NCBI GenBank assembly: GCA_036346405.1
Contig: CM070557.1
Location: forward strand, 57,046,016 to 57,110,015
Direction of reading: 5' to 3'
Source: Phyllostachys edulis
Lineage: Eukaryota; Streptophyta; Magnoliopsida; Poales; Poaceae
DNA length: 64,000 nucleotides
This document shows positions 57,235 to 64,000 of this stretch, piece by piece. The position numbers and the translations under genes are program-made. Numbering within the stretch: position 1 is the first letter of the stretch; each line of letters opens with the position of its first letter. The notes beneath the pieces were generated by a model. The model had not been told where the DNA came from, did no database searches, and saw only the letters and a list, made by a program, of their open reading frames with translations.

Positions 57235-57277
57235 ATTGGCTCAGTAACTTTTTTTTAGACAACATTGGCTCAGTAAC
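57235..57277 (-). repeat. 14-bp direct repeat around a 15-bp A-tailed insert
   Basis: ATTGGCTCAGTAAC occurs at 57235-57248 and 57264-57277. Between them on the minus strand is GTTGTCT plus eight A. This resembles the footprint of an extremely 5'-truncated non-LTR insertion with its target duplication. Confidence 0.5.
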
Positions 57278-57307
57278 GTTGGCGTGCAGTCAGAGACTTC
57301 TTACCTA

Positions 57308-58294
57308 TGTAGTGGATGTGATACGGGGTGGCCCGATCTTCTCGAGTAGAACCCTGGATAAATAGCGCTTGATGACGAACAACGCTCAGCTGTACACCAC
57401 GCGCCAGTGCACGGACTTGCAGCTCTATGGATATTCGCCAACACGCACCGGGATGATCGCCGCTAGACCACGAGCGGAGATCGCCAAGCCCTCAATTCCC
57501 AGCGGAAAAGCAAACTTGACCTTAAAATGCAGAACGAACAATTGATCGCCTAGTCCTCTCTTAGAAGTCATCGCATGAACTCTGATTTAGAAAGAACAAG
57601 CAATAGCTATGTTTCAATTCTTATGCATAAACTGGTCTGGTTTACAATGGGGGTCTACCCCTCAATATATAGTCTCGGGCTAAGAACTAATCAGTACTAA
57701 TTTCCCATGTGGTACCATTCATACGCGTACTGTTCACGCGCACTGTAGCGCGCCCAGTACTGTTCATGCGGCCCATTACTGTTCACGGCCGTTGCTGTAG
57801 AGCGGGTACTGTTCATCCGCGGCCCGTTACTGTAGCGCGGGTACTGTTTATCCGTGGCACTATTCAAGGGCTGGTTACTGTTTACGCCGTGGACTTGTGC
57901 TTCCCTCCTGGTTCCTCCACATGGGCTTTGTGTTTGCCCGTTTGGATCTTGATCCCTCGCTTGGCTGCATGGACGTTGACCATCTCCTCTTTGGCCGGAT
58001 GGGCCATAGGCCAACGCCTTGACCTCCTCAATTGATGGTCTTCCTTGGATGACGGCCGTATATCCTTGATCTCCGTTCATCGCTAAATCTTCAAACCTGA
58101 GCACAAACAAAACATTGTTTTTAGGTAGTATAAAATTCTCATTAAAATCAATAACATATTCATTAAGGAGCAAGTTCACCTGAGATTGTAGTTTCTTGGC
58201 ACGTGCTCTCGTGATTGGTCCTGTCGGCAACTCGAGACGTATATCATGAGCATTAAGTGGAGGAGAAGAAGGTGTTGTAGGGATGCCCTCATCA
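57308..58294 (-). repeat. 3' LTR of the CRM element (987 bp)
   Basis: On the minus strand it runs TGATGAGGGCATCC ... CATCCACTACA. It contains a motif-rich stretch with repeated 'tactgttca' and 'ctgtagcgcg' phrases (57715-57890). The pol frame continues into it to 57697, as known for some CRM elements. Confidence 0.82.
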
Positions 58295-58920
58295 TCCTCC
58301 CCCTCTTGAAAAGGCGTCGTCCTCGACGCTAGATCATCAGCACCGAAGAACGGCGATAAATCAGCAACGTTGAATGTCGAGCTCACGCCATAGTCATCTC
58401 CTGGAAGCTCGATTTTGTATGCATTATCGTTAATCCGCTCAAGCACTTTGAAAGGTCCATCTCCTCGTGGCAGCAACTTTGATTTGCGTCGATCTGGAAA
58501 ACGATCCTTGCGGTAGTGTAACCAAACTAAATCGCCTGGCTGAAAAATCATCTTCTTTCTTTTCTTGTTTGCCTTGTCAGCATAGTACTTCGCCTTACGC
58601 TCAATTTCTTCTTTCACCTTGATGTGCAATTTCTTCGCATATTCAGCCCTCTTTGACGCCTCCATATTTGTTCGTTGTTGACTTGGAAGCGGCATCAAAT
58701 CAAGTGGCGTAATAGGCTTGAAACCATACACCACCTCAAATGGGCACATCTGTGTAGTAGAGTGGACCGCTCTGTTGTAGGCGAACTCCACATGTGGCAA
58801 ACAGTCCTCCCACTCCTTGATATTTTTCTTTATCATGGTCCTTAGCAGCATCGAAAGTGTGCGGTTCACCACCTCTGTTTGACCATCAGTTTGGGGATGA
58901 CAAGTTGTGCTGAATAACAA
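57697..58920 (-). CDS. CRM integrase C-terminal half reading into the LTR
   Basis: A 407-codon frame starts within the integrase core (FSTTCHPQTDGQTEVVNRTL, containing the catalytic Glu region). It continues with AEYAKKLHIKVKEEIERKAK, the GPF/Y-like GDGPFKVLERINDNAYKIEL and VSSTFNVADLSPFFGADD. At about residue 210 the frame crosses the polypurine tract (the codons for QEGEDDEG) into the LTR, and continues about 195 more residues with a basic, Asn/Ser/Gln-rich tail. In CRM elements this LTR-encoded tail is thought to take part in centromere targeting. The frame is broken at its N-terminus (shift near 58900). Confidence 0.8.
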   Translation of the reverse strand: MLFSTTCHPQTDGQTEVVNRTLSMLLRTMIKKNIKEWEDCLPHVEFAYNRAVHSTTQMCPFEVVYGFKPITPLDLMPLPSQQRTNMEASKRAEYAKKLHIKVKEEIERKAKYYADKANKKRKKMIFQPGDLVWLHYRKDRFPDRRKSKLLPRGDGPFKVLERINDNAYKIELPGDDYGVSSTFNVADLSPFFGADDLASRTTPFQEGEDDEGIPTTPSSPPLNAHDIRLELPTGPITRARAKKLQSQVNLLLNEYVIDFNENFILPKNNVLFVLRFEDLAMNGDQGYTAVIQGRPSIEEVKALAYGPSGQRGDGQRPCSQARDQDPNGQTQSPCGGTRREAQVHGVNSNQPLNSATDKQYPRYSNGPRMNSTRSTATAVNSNGPHEQYWARYSAREQYAYEWYHMGN

Positions 58921-60261
58921 CCTTGTCCCTAGCTTCCCCCAAAGTGTCTTCGAAATAACTCATGAATTTGGCGTCGCGATCCGAGACAATGGTCCTGATG
59001 CGCCATGCAACCGCACTATCTCCTGAAAAATAAATCGGCAACATGCGATGCATCGTCGCTCTTGTGTACGGAATAAAGTGTGCCATCTTGAAAATCGATC
59101 CTAGCGACAAAAATAGAATCTCTCCCCTCTTAGTCCTAGGCGGTCCTAAAACAAAGTCCATACTAATATCTTCCCATGGTGCATTAGGAACCGGAAGAGG
59201 AGTATACAAACCATGTGGATGCAACCGATTTACGCCTTGTGACAAGTTATGCACCGTTGTACATACTGTCTACATCACGCCTCATCTTAGGCCAATAAAA
59301 GTGATCGCTCGGCATAGACAACGTCTTCTCACATCAAAATGTCCCATCAATCCACTCGCATGAGATTCTGCAATAATAACAAACGCCTGAGCGATTACGA
59401 ACGCATAGTTTGTTAGCACGAAATAAAAATCCATCATGAATGTGAAATTTGTCCCTGCCTTTCCCATCTTTGCAATGCGCATAAGGTGAAACGAAATCAT
59501 GGTCATTAGCATACAAATCACGCAAACTCTCTAAACCAGGAACTTGCACATCTAAGCGATTTAAAAGCACACTTTTCCTAGAAAGAGCATCAGCAACCAC
59601 GTTTTCCTTTCCCTTCTTATATTTCACAATGTAAGGAAACGACTCAATAAATTCCACCCATTTAGCATGTCGACGGTTCAACTTAGCTTGGCCTTGCAAA
59701 TATTTTAAAGCCTCATGATCAGAATGTATTATGAATTCCTTAGGCCATAAATAATGTTGCCAAACTTCTAAAACTCGCACTAAAGCATCTGACTCCTTAT
59801 CATAGGCCTGATAATTCAATTGTGCACCTTTGAGTTTCTCGCTAAAATAAGCAACCGGTCTTCCCTCTTGCATCAAAACACCGCCAATACCAATTCCACT
59901 AGCATCACATTCAATTTCAAAATTCTTAGTGAAATCGGGTAAAACAAATAATGATTGCCTCGGTTAAGCGCTTTTTCAAGTCATCAAATGCGACTTGTCG
60001 TGCCACCCCCATGTAAACGCATAACACCTTTTTTGTTAATTCATTCAATGGGGCGCGATGGTGCTAAAATCATTAACTAAACGCCGATAAAAACCAATGA
60101 GACCATGAAAGCTCCTAATTTGACTAACATTCATAGGAGTAGGCCAATTTTAATTGCGTCAATTTTAGACTCATCTACCTCTACTCCCTGTGCTGAAACC
60201 ACATAGCCCAAAAATATCACACGATCTTTGCAAAAAGTGCACTTCGCTAAGTTCCCAAACA
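58886..60261 (-). pseudogene. pol: CRM pol: RT C-terminus, RNase H, integrase N-terminal half (frame-broken)
   Basis: Right to left: the end of RT (CTFCKDRVIFLGYVV-type sequence at 60180-60255), a damaged stretch 59880-60170, RNase H (59334-59876: GRPVAYFSEKLKGAQLNYQ, WQHYLWPKEFIIHSDHEALK, KGKENVVADALSRKS), a segment shifted in frame, then the integrase core start (PNAPWEDISMDFVLGPPRTKRG, TIVSDRDAKFMSYF). Several frameshifts separate these blocks. The enzyme active sites are partly preserved, but no continuous polyprotein remains. Confidence 0.82.
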
Positions 60262-60267
60262 ACCTAG

Positions 60268-60490
60268 CACTACACCATGGCACAGAATTAAGGGCAATTA
60301 TTTGCCGGGAAAAAACTGGATTAGTGGCAATCTATCTGCCGGTAATATCCAAGATTTTAGGGGTCCCATTATCTGCCGGGAATAATTATTTTCTAGAACA
60401 ATCTATCTGCCGCAATGTTTTAACGTTAGCGATGAATATATCTGCTAGAAAACATCAACTAGGTCAACCTATCTCTGCAGGAATACCTAT
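60268..60490 (+). mobile_element. Terminus of a CACTA-like transposon
   Basis: CACTACACCATGGCAC begins exactly where CRM sequence stops. The next 200 bp contain repeated TCTGCCGG-type motifs (near 60300, 60338, 60372, 60408, 60442 and 60472), like the subterminal transposase-binding repeats of CACTA (En/Spm) elements. The three bases before it (TAG) would be the left half of a 3-bp duplication. The matching right terminus is not established in the window, so the element's extent is unknown. Confidence 0.55.
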
Positions 60491-60539
60491 TGAGCGGGAA
60501 GACCAAAAACAAAAGATGACACAGGCGCGAAGACAAAGC

Positions 60540-61516
60540 AACCTCTAAAACCTTACCCCGAATTCCTCCCACCACCTCGGCACCTCCTCCTTTCCCCGTC
60601 GCCCACCCCCACCTCCCAGGGCCTCCATCCTCCAGCGCCGCCCTCCTCCCCGGCGCCACCCTCCTCCAGCGCCGCGCTCCTCCCACCATCCTCCCAGGGC
60701 AACCCTTCCTCCCAGCGCCGCCCCTTCCTCCCTGGCCGCCCTCCTCCCAGCGCCACCCTCCTCCCCGGCCTCTCTTTCCTCCCCTTATTCCCGTCAAATC
60801 CCTAAATCACCACTCCTCCCTCTTCCTCTCCATTCTGCCGCCGCCGCCGCCCGGCTCCCCTTTGGCCTCCAGCTCCGTCGGCCGCCTCCTACCCCGCCGC
60901 CTCCGGCCCGCTCGCTGCTAGCCCGGTCCGCCGCCGCCGCCTATGCCGCCGCTCGATCTTGCGCTCGCCCCTGCCGACGGCGCGTCCACCCGTCGAGCGG
61001 CTCGGTGCCTGGTGCCGCCGCCACCGCCTCCGGCTGCAGGCCCGCCTCTACCGCTCGCCCTCCTCTTCTCTTGGTGCCACCACCAGTGCCTCCTGCGCCC
61101 GCCATCGCGCCCCACGCCCGGTGCCGCCCCTCTGGCTCCCCGGTCCCGACGCTGCCGGTGGGCTCCTCCTTGCGCCCGGCTCCCTTACGCCTCCCCGGCG
61201 CGGCCGGAGGCCAGCGTCGGCTCGGCTCCTTCTCCTACTCGCCTTCTCCTCCTACCCCTCTGCCCCGGTTCATGCCGCCTCCACGCGCCGTCAGGTCGGC
61301 TCAGCCCTCCTCCACGCCGCCTTGATCTGACCCCGTGCTGCTCCTCCCCTCGGCGCGGCCGAAGGCCAGCGCCGCCTCGCCGGTCTGGCCTCCCTCCTCA
61401 CGCGTGTGCGTCGCCACCGCCAGGTCGGCTTGGCCTGCGGCCGCCGACCCTGACCTCCACTACTGCTACACACCTCCAAAACCCCCCTTACTCTCTAACC
61501 TCCCCTCTTGATCTTC
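60540..61516 (+). other. CCG/CT-rich segment, no gene supported
   Basis: Highly GC-rich, C-rich on the plus strand. Forward frames (for example 60943-61521) are Pro/Ala/Arg/Ser low-complexity with no recognisable domain. It could be the leader or first exon of the protease gene downstream, or transposon internal sequence. The sequence does not decide. Confidence 0.4.
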
Positions 61517-62392
61517 ATTAATTTGATTATTAGTATTATGGTTGGATCAAGTTCTGATATTAACTGATTTTTCATGCATGAATGCCATGGGGATTGACTG
61601 GAGATGAAGGTGACTACTGGAGGTGAGCTACTGCCTATGCTGCCAGATTTCACTAAGGTATCTCTCCCACTTCCTCTCTACTCCCCGACCTCTCCCTTGC
61701 TCTGTGATGCTAAGGACTAGGAGCTAGGGGTATGCAGTGGTGGTTGATGCATGAATTAGTTGGCTCAACATGGTGTCTTACTAATTGTGTACAATATTGA
61801 TGGATTTGGGGGGAAAGATGACTACCTTGCTGGGTTCGGTTGAGGCTAGAATGGTAGCGTTGTGTACAATTTCCTCTTCTTCAAGATTGCTTTTTATGAT
61901 ATGAAGTCCTTAGGTGCTATAGTGGCGAAGAAAACCTTTTACGCTTGCAACCTAAACGAGTTGTTAAATTAAATTGAGATGTGTTATTATGTACCAAAAG
62001 GCCTAGTTGAAGACCAATTTGGTGGAGGCTTGTATGTGGAGACTGAGAACACAATGTGAGAATCCATATGCATCACAGAAACTTGCATTTGTTGGACTAT
62101 GTAGATAGGTTGAAATTTTTCATTGCTGTCAGTTGTGACTTTTGTTTGCAGGGGTAGATTGAGTCACAGTAACTAGACATTTTGTGATATTGCAGTTGAA
62201 CAGCATCTGTGATGATCAATAAAATGTTAGAGAATATTTGCAATTTGTAGGTTAAGGCATCCTTAGTACATAAGGGAAGCAGTGCAATGAATTTAATTTT
62301 TTGCTGAACCAATAATTGCCACCATATCTTCTTCTTGACAAGGATGGAGCTTAATTTTCTGAGCATCTTACTGTGTTCAAATTTGTGTGTAG
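61517..62392. other. Stretch without recognisable gene
   Basis: AT-rich intron-like sequence. An AG|GT-type donor (CACTAAGGTATCTC near 61657) could end an upstream exon of the protease gene, but no conserved peptide is visible. Confidence 0.4.
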
Positions 62393-64000
62393 GGTTTCCT
62401 ATACTAAATTCCTTTGCATCTGCATCGGTTCCACCCACTAACGTGAGCAACCAAGGCTCTGGTGGAAACTCAGATGATTCAAGATGTTGCCCAGGATGTC
62501 TAGGCAGGAATTCAATTGCCAATGCTGCAGCTGCAGTTGGTCCTGCTGTTGTGAACATTTCTTCTACGCAAGGTGAGAACCAAACTGTCAGTGGAAATCA
62601 TCAAACCTTTTACCAGTTCACTAGCTACATGTAGTAAACTTGTTGAATTATTTCTGTAGATACTCATGGATGGGTGAGCATTGGATCGGGAACTATAATA
62701 GATCCAGATGGGACGATATTGACATGTGCCCATGTTGTTGTAGATTTTCAAAGCACGAAAGCAGTTCTAAGGGGAAAGGTTGTTAAGTTGGCACTAGCTT
62801 CTGTGTTCATCTTGAGTTATCCGTTACTTGCTGACAGTGTGACTTACCTCTGACAAATGAAATCAATATGATGCATGAATTTGGAATTATTGAAGTTCTT
62901 AAACAACCACATCTCCATATTTGGTGCAGCCTTGGAACTATTAGTATTGCTATATATGTTATCTGTTCCTGATTCATATAAGTCAATGATGCTTGTTAAA
63001 TTTTGAATACACTTTAATGGGTTATTATATCTTCAGGGAATACTCTTAGAGGAAGAGCCAACAGATAATTTCTGATAATATATTTCATTTTATCCTTAGA
63101 AAAATGTCACATGAGAAACTACCCTCATGTCATACAGTGGAAGCTTTGAAATGTAAGCTTTTATGCACTATTTTCTTTCTTCACAAATTAGGACAGACGT
63201 GACAAATTGTAATTTGACTGAGGTTCAAATTTGTCTCTTGACTTTATACTTGGATTAACTGAGTGTCCTTGCTCGTTTACCATTGTTTCAAGACAGAGAC
63301 TGTCCAACAATAGTCTATAGCCTTAGTCCTAGGGTTAAAGTTCTAAATTTTAGTATAGGGCAAAATATGACACCAAGCCATGGTATAGTGGACAATTCTT
63401 TACTTCTTTCTCACAAATTATCATATCGTAGCTGTGCTTAAGATAGATTAATTACAGTTCTATCTTCTTTCTTATTATTAATATTGTTCTGCCAGCATTT
63501 TGTTTGATCCAAGTGATAGTTTTCATGTTTGTTTACTTCCTCATTTTGTCTCAGAAAGGGTGAAATTCTAACAGGTTAGTGTGACTTTACAAGATGGACG
63601 TGAATTTGAAGGCGTTGTTCTCAATTCAGATCGCCACTCTGATATCGCTGTTGTGAAGATTAAATCTAAGACCCTTTACCAGCTGCGAGACTTGGATCAT
63701 CATGTAAACTTGACCAGGTGATTGGGTTGTTGCTTTGGGCTGCCCACTTTCTCTTCAAAACACAGTTACAGCTGGTATTGTAAGGTTAATATCTCCCTAA
63801 AGGCAGAACTAATTTTTCTCTTTAATTTTATTCTCATCAGTTGTCCATCATTAAAACTTCTAGTTGGCTTGTCATTTCTAACCTTGCTATTTGTTTTATT
63901 GACTTTAATATTCCACCTCCACCCCATTTTCTTGTAGTTGTGTTGACCGGAAAAGTAGTGATCTGGGTCTTGGAGGAGTATAAAGGAGTATCTGCAAACA
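62393..64000 (+). pseudogene. Deg/HtrA-like serine protease gene, four exons, partial and frame-disrupted
   Basis: Exons: 62393-62572 (GCLGRNSIANAAAAVGPAVV), 62660-62778 (THGWVSIGSGTIIDPDGTIL, then TCAHVV with the catalytic His codon at 62731), 63575-63784 (VSVTLQDGREFEGVVLNSDR, then HSDIAVVKIK with the catalytic Asp codon at 63641), and 63938 to the window end (SCVDRKSSDLGLGG). Introns have GT...AG borders and phases that join correctly. The sequence resembles plant trypsin-like Deg proteases of the 'Do-like 14' type. The catalytic Ser exon would lie right of the window. Exon 3 has two apparent 1-bp deletions (about 63672-63675 and 63710), and the last exon hits TAA at 63981, where one base is again missing relative to the conserved frame. 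This is either a pseudogene or gene copy carried by a transposon, or a real gene with assembly indels. Confidence 0.8.

Larger units (their letters stand above)
57308..60264 (-). mobile_element. 5'-truncated CRM-clade Ty3/gypsy element
   Basis: A 3' LTR (57308-58294), polypurine tract, and minus-strand pol from integrase back to the RT C-terminus are present. The RT part, gag, PBS and 5' LTR are missing; the sequence stops at the CACTA-like end at 60268. The integrase C-terminus (FKVLERINDNAYKIELPG, VSSTFNVADLSPF) and the LTR start TGATGAGGGCATCC right after the polypurine tract are characteristic of CRM chromoviruses. Confidence 0.85.

Noticed and set aside
57303..60266. ACCTA on both sides of the truncated CRM element, looking like a 5-bp target duplication
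   Set aside because: The right copy adjoins the middle of reverse transcriptase, not an LTR end, so it cannot be an integration duplication; most likely coincidence or break-repair microhomology.
60943..61521. 192-codon forward frame in CCG-rich DNA
   Set aside because: Low-complexity Pro/Ala/Ser/Arg translation with overlapping frames of similar length; it could be an untranslated leader, and nothing supports a protein.
63377..63390. GCCATGGTATAGTG, close to the reverse complement of the CACTA-like left end at 60268
   Set aside because: Only about 14 bp match with one mismatch, the flanking trinucleotides differ (TAG versus GAC), and it would end the transposon inside an intron of the protease whose exons continue on both sides.

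Overview
This is plant nuclear DNA, almost certainly from a grass (Poaceae). There are no bacterial-type genes, operons, rRNA or tRNA genes. The window is a deep stack of nested transposable elements with two damaged host-gene fragments at the right. The grass call rests on the LTR-retrotransposon lineages (Tekay-like chromovirus, Tat-like, CRM, SIRE-like copia), GC-rich leader-like segments, a Deg/HtrA protease with plant-type introns, and a fragment resembling a grass-expanded membrane-protein family. The species cannot be named from the sequence.

Layout, left to right. 1-19971: a Tekay-like Ty3/gypsy element ('A', + strand) whose gag-pol is cut into pieces. Its gag is split by an LTR running off the left edge (X1, 1-1966) and by a solo LTR (X2, 2150-7428, TSD AAGGT). 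Its reverse transcriptase is split at the catalytic motif by a Mutator-like element (8816-15663, 9-bp TSD). That element itself carries a third solo LTR of the X family (X3, 10235-15399, TSD CGCTT). A's 3' LTR (18042-19971) contains a 91-bp tandem array and is cut by the next element. 19972-54420: a Tat-like gypsy element ('B', - strand). Its 3' part carries several minisatellites and a solo LTR (F, 23884-27565). Its gag (52847-54420) is separated from its pol remnant (28537-30215) by a 22.6-kb SIRE-like copia element ('C', 30216-52846, - strand). C is in turn interrupted by a large-LTR gypsy derivative with decayed coding ('D', 33208-44754, + strand, TSD AGCAG).

54420-64000: a CA microsatellite; the 3' end and LTR of another copia element ('E', LTR 55174-56187); a frame-broken membrane-protein gene fragment (- strand, 56188-57060); a 5'-truncated CRM-clade gypsy element (57308-60264, - strand) whose pol frame runs into its LTR; a CACTA-like transposon terminus at 60268; and four exons of a Deg/HtrA-like protease (62393 to the window end) with three frame disruptions.

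Relative order inferred from nesting: A first; then X1, X2, the MULE and B; then X3 (in the MULE), F and C (in B); then D (in C). No complete coding element with an intact polyprotein is present, and nothing suggests an active system. The most unusual signals are a ~60-bp palindrome-bearing module shared by three otherwise different LTR families, a hairpin array that expands one X LTR, a 5-kb inverted LTR pair, and the protease fragment lying downstream of a CACTA-like end.
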